A stretch of DNA of 64,000 nucleotides from Methylobacterium adhaesivum (GCF_022179065.1 NZ_BPQD01000003.1:372001-436000), one strand, 5' to 3'; positions 43,359-52,560 are shown, counted from the first letter of the stretch. Program-made: numbers and translations. Notes: generated by a model from the sequence alone, not told the origin.

Positions 43359-44138
43359 TTACTTCACCGCGATGGCGAGGTTGGCGACTTCGTCGAGATA
43401 GGCCCGGATGCGGTCGGCGTTGGCGCCGAAATCGTGGCCGCCGAGGCGCGAGGCCGAGCGCACGTCGATGCGGGCGCCGTCGGCCCGCGGATGGACCCGG
43501 ACGGTGACGTCGTCGGCGAGGTTGAGGAGAAGACCGCGCGACACCGCCTCGATCCGGCCGTTGCCGATCCGGCCACCGGGGCGGATCGCCTCGACGATCT
43601 GCCAGCGCCGGTTCACCGCCGCCTTGCGGGCGAGCTCGAAGGCGACGTCGGCGTCGAGGTCGAGGGTCAGGGGGGCGATCTGCGGATAGGCCGCGCGCTG
43701 GGCCGCCCGCGCCGCCGGGCCGGGTTCGGGCGGATAGCGCCCGTCCCGAGCGGCATAGGCGGCGTGCGAGCGCGAGAAGGCCGGCGGGTTGTCGATATCG
43801 GTGGAGATGTCCGTGAGCGCCGGCTGGCGCAGGGCGCGCAGGCCCACGAAGGCCGGATAGGCCAGCAGCGCGCAGGCGACGAACAGGCCCGTCAGCGCGG
43901 CGCCGAGACCGCGCGCACCCTCGCGCCAGACCCGCACGAAAGCGAAGACCGCCAGCGCCACGGCGACCAGGGCCAGCCCGAGCCCGGCGCCGAGGGTGAC
44001 CAGGGCGGGGCCGGCCTCCGCCCGTGGATCGCGCACGAGGAGCACGGCGAACAGGGTGACGAAGAGTGCGAGGAACGCCACCGTGCGGGCGAGCGGGCCG
44101 GCGCGGGTGACGGGATCTTCGAAGGGCAGACGACGCAT
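43359..44138 (-). CDS. DUF1499 membrane protein
   Basis: A 259-residue protein. Three N-terminal membrane helices (about 17-35, 45-67 and 75-98) are followed by a DUF1499 domain: TDISTDIDNPPAF, AYPQIAPLTLDLDADVAFELA, WQIVEAIRPGGRIGNGRIEAV, LNLADDVTVRVHPRADGARIDVRSASRLG and DFGANADRIRAYLDEV. The sequence ends at the family terminus. Function is unknown; the domain is conserved in bacteria and plastids. The ATG at 44138 is divergent from the MarR gene, 147 bp away. Confidence 0.9.
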   Translation of the reverse strand: MRRLPFEDPVTRAGPLARTVAFLALFVTLFAVLLVRDPRAEAGPALVTLGAGLGLALVAVALAVFAFVRVWREGARGLGAALTGLFVACALLAYPAFVGLRALRQPALTDISTDIDNPPAFSRSHAAYAARDGRYPPEPGPAARAAQRAAYPQIAPLTLDLDADVAFELARKAAVNRRWQIVEAIRPGGRIGNGRIEAVSRGLLLNLADDVTVRVHPRADGARIDVRSASRLGGHDFGANADRIRAYLDEVANLAIAVK

Positions 44139-44285
44139 GGGCTGGCGAACGATCCCTGTCGGGCGGGCTGCCCATCACACGGCCCTGCGGGACGAACCCG
44201 GCGGGCGCCCAAGCTTTACCGGGCGCGGGCACGGCGCGCCACCCGTGCTTCCGCTGGCGGTCGGTTCTGCTATAGCGGGCTGATC

Positions 44286-44777
44286 ATGAGCGCGACCGCC
44301 CCCGACCGTTCCGAGGCGTTGCCGGAGACCGAGGGCCCGGACCCGCTCCGGGTCTGGTTCCGCTTCATCCGCCTCAACCGCCGCGTCACCGCCGCCATGG
44401 CCGGCGAGCTGCGGGGCCTCGGCCTGTCGATCCCGCAATTCGATGCGCTCTCGACCCTGACGGAGCGCGAGGGCCTGACCCAGCAGGATCTCGCCGCCCG
44501 CCTCTACGTCACCAAGGGCAACGTCTCGGGCCTCGTCGACCGCCTCGTGGAGGCCGGCTGGGTCGAGCGCCGGGCGATTCCGGGCGACCGGCGCTCGCAC
44601 GCCCTTTACCTCACCGTAGCCGGGTCCGACCTCGCCGCCCGAGGCATCGCGGCGCAGAAGGCCTATGTCGCCCGGACGCTGGGCCGCCTTGCCCCGGACG
44701 ACATCGCGGCCTTCGAGGGGTTGGTTCTGCGCTGGCGCGACGTCGCCCGCGCCGATGCGGCCGAGGCCGCGCCCTAG
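44286..44777 (+). CDS. MarR-family transcriptional regulator
   Basis: A 163-residue winged-helix repressor-type protein. A dimerisation helix RVWFRFIRLNRRVTAAMAGE is followed by LSIPQFDALSTLTEREGLTQ, the recognition helix YVTKGNVSGLVDRLVEAGWV and the wing ERRAIPGDRRSHALYLT, then C-terminal dimer helices. MarR proteins respond to phenolic or oxidative signals; the ligand and targets are unknown. The divergent DUF1499 gene is the nearest candidate target. Its TAG stop is the first triplet of a palindromic repeat. Confidence 0.93.
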   Translation: MSATAPDRSEALPETEGPDPLRVWFRFIRLNRRVTAAMAGELRGLGLSIPQFDALSTLTEREGLTQQDLAARLYVTKGNVSGLVDRLVEAGWVERRAIPGDRRSHALYLTVAGSDLAARGIAAQKAYVARTLGRLAPDDIAAFEGLVLRWRDVARADAAEAAP

Positions 44778-44823
44778 GGCATCGGACCGAAAAGTGGACC
44801 CACTTTTCGGAATGATCTGATGC
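44775..44823. repeat. Palindromic repeat unit at the marR stop codon
   Basis: Outer arms GCATCGGA (44779-44786) and TCTGATGC (44816-44823), one mismatch; inner perfect 11-bp hairpin CCGAAAAGTGG (44787-44797)/CCACTTTTCGG (44800-44810). It shares the GCATCG..CCGAAA.GTGG core with the unit at 2539-2592 and likewise begins at the stop codon of the preceding gene. Confidence 0.8.
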
Positions 44824-44837
44824 AAAATTAAAGACTT

Positions 44838-44876
44838 AAAGCGTCGGATCGGATGTCTTCGCCGGTCCGACGCTTT
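44838..44876. terminator. 11-bp hairpin between marR and bamA
   Basis: AAAGCGTCGGA (44838-44848), 17-nt loop, TCCGACGCTTT (44866-44876). A/T ends give short T-tracts both ways; it can terminate both convergent genes. Confidence 0.75.
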
Positions 44877-44941
44877 AGGGGCCCGACCGGATCGGCCGAT
44901 GCTGCGAGAGGGGCGGCGTGCCCGCCGTCCCGGTCCAGAAG

Positions 44942-47440
44942 TCAGAACTTCGTCCCGCCCGAGAACCGGAAGGATTGGGTCTGGTCCTTGCCGACCCGCC
45001 CGAGATAGGTGCCATCGGTGGCGTAGGTCCGCACGCCCTCGTCCTTGGTCAAGGCGTAGGCGTAGTCGAAGCGGATCGGACCCAAGGGCGAGTTCCAGAG
45101 GATCGAGGCGCCGATCGAGGAGCGGATCGTCATCTTGTCGCGCACGTTCACGCATTCGGGCTCCACGCCGACCGTCGAGGCGCTGTAGCTGCATCCCGTC
45201 GTCGGACTGTAGCCGTTGATGATCCCGTCGCCGTTCACGTCGAAGGTCCGCTTGCCCTTGTAGCCGAACAGGGTGCCGGCATCGGAGAACAGGGCCCCCT
45301 TCAGGCCGAGATCGCGCGGGATGCCCGGCAGGGGGAACTGCACCTCGGCGGTGCCGCCGAAATAGGTGGAGCCGCCGAGTGCGTTCGAGCGCGAATCCGA
45401 GGTTCCCACGTCGCGCGGGCCGATGCCGTTGACCGCGAAGCCACGGACCAGGGACGGACCCAGAAAGAACTGGTCGGTGATCCGCAGGGGGTTGCCATCG
45501 GTGGCGCCGATATGGCCGCCCTGAAACTTGAGAAATCCGACCACGTCCTCGGCGAATTCCCTGTAGTAGCGTGCCTCGCCGGTCACCCGGTAGAAGTTGG
45601 AATCGCCGCCGAGGCCCGCGATGTCGGGCTTCAGTTCGGCGTAGAAGCCGTTCCTGGGCGCCGCCAGATTGTCGAGCGTGGAATAGGCCAGCGTCGCGCC
45701 GATCAGCGAGGTCAGGGTCGAGCCCTGCGACGACTTGATGGCGATGGAGGCTTCGCCATCCGCCGTGCAGGTCGGGTAGACGGCGCTGCCGCTCGCGTTG
45801 ACGGTGGTATAGCCGCTGATCGGGTTGGTGCAATCGTCGTAGGGTTGCTTGAGGGTGTTGGGCACCTTCAGCTCGGTGTTGTACAGCGAGTAGCGGAAGG
45901 TCACCCCGAGTTCTTCCGTCACGGGCAGGCCGACGCGAAGCTGGCCGCCATAGACCGTCGTGTTGTATCGCGAATAGCGGGCTTGATTGGAATACTTGTA
46001 GAAGACGTCGAAGCCGGCGGCCATGCGATCATCGAGGAAGTACGGCTCGGTGAACGAGAAATCGACACCGCGGGTATACTGGCCGGCGGTTCCGGCGACG
46101 CGGACGTACTGGCCGCGGCCGAGGAAGTTCGACTCGGAGACCGAGACCTCGCCGATGATGCCGTCCTGGGTCGAGTAGCCACCGGCCACCGAGAATGAAC
46201 CCGTGGGCTGATCCTCGACGTCGATGTTGATGATCACCCGGTCGGCGGCCGAACCCGGCTCGTTGGAGAAGCGGACCTTCTTGAAGAAGCCGAGGCCGTT
46301 CAGGCGGCGCTCGGCCCGGTCCGTGAGCACGCGGTTGTAGGCATCGCCCTCGGTGATATCGAGTTCGCGGCGGATGACGTAGTCGCGGGTGCGGGTGTTG
46401 CCGCGGATGTTGATGCGCTCGACGTAGACGCGCGGCCCGTCTTCGACGACGAAGCCGAGGGCGACCGTGTGGGTCGCCGGATCGCGCTGTCCCGTGGGGC
46501 GCACCTGGGCGAAGGGATAACCCTGGCGGGCGACCTGATTGGTGACGCCGCTGAGGGTCCGTTCGACATCCTCGGCGTTGTAGACGTCGCCGACCTGGGC
46601 GCGGACCTCGCCGTCGAGGCCCCGGGCATCGAGGCCGGGCAAGCGCGAATCGATGGCGACGGCGCCGACCTTGTACTGCTGGCCTTCCTCGACGATGACG
46701 TCGATGACCCAGCCGGCATCGGTTTCCGCCTCGACGTAGCGGGCATCGGCCTTCACGACGCGGAAGTCGGCGTAGCCGTTCTTGAGGTAGAAGCGCCGCA
46801 CGAGGTCGAGATCGTTGGTGATCCGGTCGGGATCGTAGACGTCCGAGGTCTTGATGAACGACAGGAAGTTCATCTCCGACGAGGACATCAGCTCCTTCAG
46901 CTTCGAATCGGAGTATGCCTGATTGCCGGTGAAGTTGATCGCCTTGATGCCGGTCTTGTCGCCTTCCTCGATGACGTAGATCACGTCGAGGCGGCCGTTC
47001 GGCAGGTCGACGGTGCGATACGTCACCTTGGCCGTGCCTCGCCCGGCCTGCTTGTAGAGGGCGCGGATCCGCTCGACATCGCCCTGGGCCTGCGCCGGAT
47101 CGAGCGGTGCGTGATCGCGCGTCACGATGGCGGCCTTCAGCGTCGCCGTCTCGACCTTCTTGTTGCCCTCGAAGACCACGCGATTGACCGATGCCCGTTC
47201 GCGGACCCGGATCACCGTCCGGCCCGCCTCCGTCGCGACCGTCACGTCGGAGAAGTATCCGCTGGCGAGGAGCGCCTGACGGGGCCTGTCGGGGGCACTC
47301 GCCACGATCGAACGGATCACATCCGCCTCCACGCGGCGGTTGCCTTCGACGGCGATTTCGGCCGCGTGGGTGGCCGTCGTGGACGAGAGCAGCGCGAGGG
47401 CGATGAGGTGGAGACCACCCGGTATTCGTGACGGCGACAT
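44942..47440 (-). CDS. BamA/Omp85-family outer-membrane assembly factor (stand-alone copy)
   Basis: Outer-membrane protein of 832 residues that inserts beta-barrels into the outer membrane. A signal peptide is followed by POTRA repeats beginning IAVEGNRRVEADVIRSIV, VNRVVFEGNKKVETATLKA, GIKAINFTGNQAYSDSKLKE, YKVGAVAIDSRLPGL and VERINIRGNTRTRDYVIRREL. Then comes a 16-strand barrel with the lid-loop motif VRGFAVNGIGPRD and a terminal Phe. POTRA 1 looks shortened (no DPxxID helix segment). Neighbours are not the usual rseP, skp, lpxD and fabZ, so this may be a second bamA. The ATG at 47440 precedes the signal. Confidence 0.92.
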   Translation of the reverse strand: MSPSRIPGGLHLIALALLSSTTATHAAEIAVEGNRRVEADVIRSIVASAPDRPRQALLASGYFSDVTVATEAGRTVIRVRERASVNRVVFEGNKKVETATLKAAIVTRDHAPLDPAQAQGDVERIRALYKQAGRGTAKVTYRTVDLPNGRLDVIYVIEEGDKTGIKAINFTGNQAYSDSKLKELMSSSEMNFLSFIKTSDVYDPDRITNDLDLVRRFYLKNGYADFRVVKADARYVEAETDAGWVIDVIVEEGQQYKVGAVAIDSRLPGLDARGLDGEVRAQVGDVYNAEDVERTLSGVTNQVARQGYPFAQVRPTGQRDPATHTVALGFVVEDGPRVYVERINIRGNTRTRDYVIRRELDITEGDAYNRVLTDRAERRLNGLGFFKKVRFSNEPGSAADRVIINIDVEDQPTGSFSVAGGYSTQDGIIGEVSVSESNFLGRGQYVRVAGTAGQYTRGVDFSFTEPYFLDDRMAAGFDVFYKYSNQARYSRYNTTVYGGQLRVGLPVTEELGVTFRYSLYNTELKVPNTLKQPYDDCTNPISGYTTVNASGSAVYPTCTADGEASIAIKSSQGSTLTSLIGATLAYSTLDNLAAPRNGFYAELKPDIAGLGGDSNFYRVTGEARYYREFAEDVVGFLKFQGGHIGATDGNPLRITDQFFLGPSLVRGFAVNGIGPRDVGTSDSRSNALGGSTYFGGTAEVQFPLPGIPRDLGLKGALFSDAGTLFGYKGKRTFDVNGDGIINGYSPTTGCSYSASTVGVEPECVNVRDKMTIRSSIGASILWNSPLGPIRFDYAYALTKDEGVRTYATDGTYLGRVGKDQTQSFRFSGGTKF

Positions 47441-47677
47441 CGATACGCTCCGGGGCAAGAACTCCGGCACCGCTATCTGTGGGAAATTTTCACACGTCAA
47501 TCGACGGCGCGGCGTGCTGGTGTGGGTCCACACGCCGAGAACGTGATCGGTCGCTTTCGGCCGGGAGGCGAAACGCGGCCTTCCGAAGGATGGCGCCTGC
47601 CCGATCGGGCGCGCGGGGCGCCGCGACCCGATCCCCGATGGGTTGCAGTCCCTCGGCTGGTCGCTGCGGTGGATCCC

Positions 47678-48400
47678 TCAGCCGTCGATGGCGGCCAGGA
47701 GCGCCGGCAGGTCGTGGATCGAGTCGATGAGATGGTCGGCGTGGGGCCGCATGGCGTCCCGAGCGTCCGTCCCCATGGGGCCGCTCAGGACCACGATGGC
47801 GACGGCCCCGGCGCTGCGTGCCGCGCCGGTGTCGGCAGTCGTGTCGCCGACGAGGGCGATGCGGCCCGGCGCGACGCCGACATGCTCGGCGAAGGCCAGG
47901 ACCATGCCGGGTCCGGGCTTGGCGCCGTGGCCGGTATCGTAGCCCGCGACGAATCCGAGATGCGGCGAGAGGCCGAGGCGGTCGGCCTGGGCGCGGGCCG
48001 AGGCTTCCGCGTCGTTGGTGGCGATGCCGAGTGTATAGCCGGCCGCGCGAAGGTTCGCGGCGAGAACGGCCGGCGCGCCGATGGGGTGGAGGGAGCGCAG
48101 CGCCGCCTCGCGGAACAGGCGGTCCATCTCGGCGTAGAGCACCGGCCCGGCGGGGCGGCCGAGCGCCGCCGCCCAGAGCGGTCCGTAGACGGACGAGGCC
48201 CCGGCCAGCAGCGGCGAAGTCGGCAGGAAGCGTCGCTCGGCCTCGACGTAGTGGCTCACCCGCACGAGGTCATCGAACCGCGCGCGGTCGCCGTCCGCCA
48301 GGGTTGTCATCACCGCATGGGCGGCCGGCCCCCAGGTGCGGTCGAAATCGATGAGCGTCCCGTCCTTGTCGAACAGGATGCCGCTGAGGCGCTGTCCCAT
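47678..48400 (-). CDS. HAD-family phosphatase (phosphoglycolate phosphatase-like)
   Basis: A 240-residue HAD hydrolase. Motif I FDKDGTL has Asp11 nucleophile and Asp13. A helical cap covers ~20-95, motif II is GIATND, the motif III region is AKPGPGMVLAFAEHVGVAPG and motif IV is VGDTTADTGAARSAGA. It resembles phosphoglycolate phosphatases but the substrate is not certain. The ATG at 48400 comes only two bases after the stop of the YkgJ gene, so the two are an operon. Confidence 0.9.
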   Translation of the reverse strand: MGQRLSGILFDKDGTLIDFDRTWGPAAHAVMTTLADGDRARFDDLVRVSHYVEAERRFLPTSPLLAGASSVYGPLWAAALGRPAGPVLYAEMDRLFREAALRSLHPIGAPAVLAANLRAAGYTLGIATNDAEASARAQADRLGLSPHLGFVAGYDTGHGAKPGPGMVLAFAEHVGVAPGRIALVGDTTADTGAARSAGAVAIVVLSGPMGTDARDAMRPHADHLIDSIHDLPALLAAIDG

Positions 48401-48402
48401 CC

Positions 48403-48957
48403 TCAGGCCGCCGCCGAGATCTTCTCGACCTCGACCACGAGGCCGTTCGGCGTCATCCGCTCGCGCGCCACCATCCGGTCGCCGGGCGCGAACACCCCGA
48501 GATTCACGTCGCGGTCGGGCAGTACCACAGTGGTGATCTTGTTGAGGTGCACGAGGACGTGGCGTTTCTGGGCGAGCGACGACACGGCCCAGCGCTTGAG
48601 CTGGCCGTAATACGGCTCGCGCCGCCACGCGTTGGGCTGGCCCGGATCGACCTGCACGTTCATGTGGCGCGACACCGGATCGAGGCTGAGCACCATCTTG
48701 GCGCGGTCGGGCTTCCATTCGGGGCCGAGCCAGGCCTCCGTCATCCAGAGGCAGTGAAAGGCGCGACAATGGTCGGGCCGCGTCGCGTGGATGGCGCAGC
48801 CCCTCCCCTGCTTCGTGTGCCGGCACCATTGCCCGGCCGCGCTCTCGACGGCGGGGACATCGTAGACCTTGCAGCACAGGGTGCACGACCCGCAGGCCCG
48901 GCCGGGGGCCGGGGTCGCGACGACGCTCGCGGGATCGAGGGTGGTGGGCGAGAGCAT
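48403..48957 (-). CDS. YkgJ-family cysteine-cluster protein
   Basis: A 184-residue protein with the YkgJ zinc/iron-binding pattern: CGSCTLCC (Cys22, 25, 28, 29), then WCRHTKQGRGCAIHATRPDHCRAFHC. A downstream region (LNKITTVVLPDRDVNLGVFA) is poorly characterised. The cluster presumably binds Zn or an Fe-S centre; the biological role is unknown. The ATG at 48957 is divergent from the aminotransferase gene; the HAD phosphatase follows two bases after its stop. Confidence 0.88.
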   Translation of the reverse strand: MLSPTTLDPASVVATPAPGRACGSCTLCCKVYDVPAVESAAGQWCRHTKQGRGCAIHATRPDHCRAFHCLWMTEAWLGPEWKPDRAKMVLSLDPVSRHMNVQVDPGQPNAWRREPYYGQLKRWAVSSLAQKRHVLVHLNKITTVVLPDRDVNLGVFAPGDRMVARERMTPNGLVVEVEKISAAA

Positions 48958-49068
48958 GACGGGGACGGTCCGGTGCGGCGCGGAACGGGTTTGTGCGGCG
49001 GCATCGGGCCGTTAGTGTGACGGCCCGACCGGCGCCGCGTGCGGCCCGCTTCATGAAACGGAGTTCCG

Positions 49069-50466
49069 ATGCTCTCGAACCTGGCGGCCCGCGACGTCGA
49101 GACCCTGATCCATCCCTACACCAACCTCGCGACGTTCCGCGAGACGGGGGGGCTCGTGCTGGAGCGCGGCCACGGCGTCTGGGTCTACGACAGCGACGGT
49201 CGCCCCTACCTCGAGGGCATGGCGGGCCTGTGGTGCACGGCGCTCGGCTATTCCAACGAGGAGCTGGTGGAGGCGGCCAAAGAGCAGATGTCGCGCCTGC
49301 CCTTCACGCACCTGTTCTCCGGGCGCAGCCACGACCCGGCCATCGAGCTCGCCGAGACCCTCAAGGAGCTGATGCCGGTCCCGACCTCGAAGATCTTCTT
49401 CACCTCGTCGGGTTCCGAGGCCAACGACACCCAGGTCAAGCTCACCTGGTACCTCAACAACGCCCTCGGGCGCCCGAAGAAGAAGAAGATCGTTTGCCAC
49501 GTGAAGGGCTATCACGGCGTCACGGTGGCCACCGCCTCGATGACGGGGCTGCCCGCCAACCACGCCGACTGGGATCTGCCCCTGCCGGGCTTCCTCCACA
49601 CGGGCTGCCCGCACCATTACCGGTTCGGACAGGAGGGCGAGACCGAGGAGGCGTTCTCGACGCGGCTCGCCGCCGAACTCGAAGCCCTGATCCAGCGCGA
49701 GGGACCGGAGACCGTCGCGGCCTTCGTCGCCGAGCCGGTGCTCGGCGCCGGCGGCGCCATCGTGCCCCCGGCCGGCTACTACGCCAAGATCCAGGCGGTG
49801 CTGGAGCGCCACGACGTGCGCTTCATCGCCGACGAGGTGATCTGCGGCTTCGGACGGCTGGGCACCTGGTTCGGCTCGGAGGCCCTTGGGATGCGGCCCG
49901 ACAGCCTGTCCTTCGCCAAGGCGGTGACCTCGGGCTACATGCCGCTCGGCGGCATCTCCATCGACGAGCCGCTCTACCGCTACATGGTCTCGCAGAGCGC
50001 CAAGCTCGGCACGTTCGGCCACGGCACCACCTATTCGGGGCACCCCGTCGCCTGCGCGGTGGCCCTGAAGACCATCGCGATCTACCGTCGCGACGGCATC
50101 GTCGAGGGCGTCGCCCGCAAGGCGCCGCACTTCCAGGCCCGCCTGTCGGCCCTGGCCGATCACCCCATCGTCGGCGAGGCACGGGGGCTCGGCCTCATCG
50201 GCGGCCTTGAGATCGTCGCCTGCAAGAAGACCAAACGCCAGTACGATCCGAAGGCCGGCGTCGCCGCCCGCTGCGTCGCCTTCGCGCAGGCCGAGGGGTT
50301 GATCGTGCGCTTCCTCGCCGGGGACCGCGTCGCGGTCTGCCCGCCCCTCGTCATCGCGCCCGACGAGATCGACACCCTGTTCGACCGCCTCGCCCGCGCC
50401 CTGGACCGGACCCAAGCCTGGATCGCCTCGGAGGGCTTGGAGCCCCTCCCCGCCCCGCGTGGCTGA
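49069..50466 (+). CDS. Class III (omega-amino acid type) PLP-dependent aminotransferase
   Basis: A 465-residue cytosolic aminotransferase of fold type I, subgroup III, which includes omega-amino-acid:pyruvate, beta-alanine and putrescine transaminases. PLP is held by Lys284 (SFAKAVTSGYMPLGG) and Asp255 (FIADEVICGFGR). Other signatures are FTSSGSEANDTQVKLTWYLN, VKGYHGVTVATASMTG, AEPVLGAGGAIVPP and GHGTTYSGHPVACAVAL. The precise amino donor cannot be read from the sequence. GGAG lies 5 bases before the ATG at 49069. Single gene. Confidence 0.92.
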   Translation: MLSNLAARDVETLIHPYTNLATFRETGGLVLERGHGVWVYDSDGRPYLEGMAGLWCTALGYSNEELVEAAKEQMSRLPFTHLFSGRSHDPAIELAETLKELMPVPTSKIFFTSSGSEANDTQVKLTWYLNNALGRPKKKKIVCHVKGYHGVTVATASMTGLPANHADWDLPLPGFLHTGCPHHYRFGQEGETEEAFSTRLAAELEALIQREGPETVAAFVAEPVLGAGGAIVPPAGYYAKIQAVLERHDVRFIADEVICGFGRLGTWFGSEALGMRPDSLSFAKAVTSGYMPLGGISIDEPLYRYMVSQSAKLGTFGHGTTYSGHPVACAVALKTIAIYRRDGIVEGVARKAPHFQARLSALADHPIVGEARGLGLIGGLEIVACKKTKRQYDPKAGVAARCVAFAQAEGLIVRFLAGDRVAVCPPLVIAPDEIDTLFDRLARALDRTQAWIASEGLEPLPAPRG

Positions 50467-50765
50467 GACGCCGCAGGCAAGCATCAATCGAAGTAGAATT
50501 CGCATTGCAGCGAGATTTGTTGCGGTGCCGCGCCATCAATCACGAGTTTGTCAACTGCGGTACTCGTGATGAGAAACAAGGCTGCCGTTATTCCAGGCAG
50601 CCCAGTAGTCTTAATCCTCCGTTCATGTTGCCACGACCCTTATGGTTGCTGTGATGCTCGAGCGTGTCCGGGTCGAACCGAAAGGTGCCCGAACGGCGCG
50701 CCGGGCGAGCCGGGCGACGAGCGCCCGGCGCCCGCGAAAAGAGCCTTCAGCAGGACACCCGTTCC

Positions 50766-50981
50766 ATGTACGCCCCCGATCAGAACCAGAGCCCCGCCCC
50801 TGCCCTGGACCGTCGCTCCACCACCACCGGACGCTCGACGGAAAGCTTCCGGCCCGTTGCCCTGCCGGCCTTGGCTGCAGCGGTCCTCGTCTCGGCCGTG
50901 GCGGGCAAGGCCATGGCCGCCCGGGCGAAGGCCGCCCGGATCGCCGCCCGTTTCGAACACGAGGACGCGCCCCAGGTCTGA
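50766..50981 (+). CDS. Small hypothetical membrane-associated protein, 71 aa
   Basis: A 71-residue protein: MYAPDQNQSPAPALDRRSTT, then a hydrophobic helix (PVALPALAAAVLVSAVAGKA) and a basic helix MAARAKAARIAARFEHEDAP. Probably a single-pass or membrane-surface protein. No family recognised. An open extension back to 50664 lacks coding character. The 299-bp gap before it holds only a 7-bp hairpin (GGCTGCC/GGCAGCC, 50580-50602). Confidence 0.5.
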   Translation: MYAPDQNQSPAPALDRRSTTTGRSTESFRPVALPALAAAVLVSAVAGKAMAARAKAARIAARFEHEDAPQV

Positions 50982-51033
50982 AAGACGACGTCTGCTACGG
51001 TTTCCGGCTGATCCGTTCGGTGACACGGTGAAA

Positions 51034-51140
51034 CGCGGGTCCCCTCTCCTGAAAGGAGAGGGACAGGATGAGGTGTGTGCCTTTTCCGGAGATGGACCAC
51101 ACCTCACCCCAACCCTCTCCTTTCAGGAGAGGGAGTCCGT
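51034..51140. repeat. Large inverted CTCTCC repeat, copy 2 (two hairpins)
   Basis: Two CTCTCC hairpins in inverted orientation, CGGGTCCCCTCTCC-TGAAA-GGAGAGGG at the left and CCCTCTCC-TTTCA-GGAGAGGG at the right. They are joined by GATGAGGTGTG ... CACACCTCACC arms, so the whole ~105 bp can fold as one long palindrome. It fills most of the 327-bp gap 50982-51308. Related single hairpins occur at 18379 and 59270. Confidence 0.75.
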
Positions 51141-51308
51141 CGCGCCCGCTCGATCCGAAGTGATCGAGTGGGCGGCGTCCGAACGCGACCGGTCTCGATC
51201 GCGCGGAGCCGGCCCCGTCCGAACCGACCGCTGCGGCGCCGCGTCGTCAATTCGTCAAGATTGACGACGAGGAAGCCGGCGTCGATCCGCGACCCGAGGG
51301 CCCCACCG

Positions 51309-52271
51309 ATGCTGATCCTGCCGAGTCGCCGGCAAGTCCTTGGCGGCCTCGGCGCCGGAGCGGCGCTGGGATTCTCGACGGGCGCCTACGCCGTCGTCAT
51401 CGAACCGCGCTTCCGCCTCGTCGTCACCCACTACAGCCCGGTGCTGCCGCGCTGGACGCCGGGCCTTCGCCTGCGCGTCGCCGTCCTGGCGGATTTCCAC
51501 GTCGGCGAGCCGTTCATGCCCCTCGACCGCATCGCCGAGATCGTCGACGCCACGAACGCGCTCAAGCCCGACCTGATCCTGATGCTTGGCGATTACCCGG
51601 CCGGGCCTGCCGTCACCTTCCGCAAGGTGCCCCTGCGGGAATTCGCCCGCGTGGTCGAGGGCCTGCGTGCGCCGCTGGGCGTCCACGCCATCCTGGGCAA
51701 CCACGATTGGTGGGAAGACCTCGCCGTGCAGGCGGGCGAACGGGACGTGACGGAGGCCCAGCGCACCCTCGAGGATCGCGGCATTCCCGTGATGGAGAAC
51801 GCGGCCCTGCGTCTCGAGAAGGACGGGCATCCGTTCTGGATCGCTGGGATCGGCGATCAGGAGCCGTTCGTGAAGATCGGGAACCACGAGGGCCGCGATG
51901 ACCTGCCCGGCACCCTGGCCCAGGTGACGGATGCGGCGCCGGTGCTCCTCATGGTGCACGAGCCGGACATCTTCCTCGAAGTGCCCGACCGGGTCTCTCT
52001 GACGCTCGCCGGCCACACGCATGGCGGCCAGGTCCGCCTGTTCGGCTACTCGCCGGTGATCCCGTCCCGGCGAGGCAACAGCTTCGCCTACGGCCACGTG
52101 GTCCTGCAGAACCGCCACATGATCGTCTCGGGCGGTTTCGGGGTGAGCCGGGTGCCGGTGCGCTTCGGCGTCCCGCCGGAGATCGTGCTCCTCGACCTCG
52201 GAGGTCCGGCCGATCCCGTCGCCGAGATCCCCGGCCGCACCGTGCAGGACGGGGGCGGCCGGCTCGGCTGA
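51309..52271 (+). CDS. Secreted metallophosphoesterase (YaeI-like)
   Basis: A 320-residue calcineurin-like phosphoesterase. The N-terminus SRRQVLGGLGAGAALGFSTG looks like a twin-arginine export signal or membrane anchor. Metal-binding motifs are ADFHVGE (Asp62, His64), LMLGDYPAG, LGNHDWW, and LLMVHEPD ... LAGHTHGGQ. Relatives include the membrane phosphodiesterases YaeI/YkuE that act on lipid-linked substrates. The substrate here is unknown. The ATG at 51309 follows a CTCTCC repeat element; a small basic gene lies convergent downstream. Confidence 0.9.
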   Translation: MLILPSRRQVLGGLGAGAALGFSTGAYAVVIEPRFRLVVTHYSPVLPRWTPGLRLRVAVLADFHVGEPFMPLDRIAEIVDATNALKPDLILMLGDYPAGPAVTFRKVPLREFARVVEGLRAPLGVHAILGNHDWWEDLAVQAGERDVTEAQRTLEDRGIPVMENAALRLEKDGHPFWIAGIGDQEPFVKIGNHEGRDDLPGTLAQVTDAAPVLLMVHEPDIFLEVPDRVSLTLAGHTHGGQVRLFGYSPVIPSRRGNSFAYGHVVLQNRHMIVSGGFGVSRVPVRFGVPPEIVLLDLGGPADPVAEIPGRTVQDGGGRLG

Positions 52272-52314
52272 AGGTATCGGGCGTTCGTCGCCCGGTTGGT
52301 TCGTCGGTCTCGGC

Positions 52315-52443
52315 TTATTTCTTGGCGTTCTTCACCGCCGCGCTGACCATGTCCTTGGTCGAGGCCGCCGCCGCAATGGTCTTCACCACGGGCTTCTTCG
52401 GCTTCTTCGCTTCGCGACTGCCGCGTTTTTGTTCGGTCGCCAT
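52315..52443 (-). CDS. Small lysine-rich protein, 42 aa
   Basis: A 42-residue basic protein from ATG at 52443 to TAA at 52315: MATEQKRGSREAKKPKKPVV, KTIAAAASTKDMVSAAVKNAKK. Lys-rich, no hydrophobic segment; it could bind nucleic acid. GAGGAGG sits 6 bases before the ATG, a very good ribosome binding site, which argues for a real gene despite the length. It is convergent with the metallophosphoesterase gene and upstream of nothing on its strand. Family unknown to me. Confidence 0.6.
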   Translation of the reverse strand: MATEQKRGSREAKKPKKPVVKTIAAAASTKDMVSAAVKNAKK

Positions 52444-52560
52444 GATGGCCTCCTCGATTATTCGAGGTGCGATCATCGCACGACTTTCGAAAACTACGGC
52501 ATGGAAAGTCCGAGACCGCGCCTCGCCGGCTCCCCCGGTGCGGCCGGGGGAGCCGTCCCG

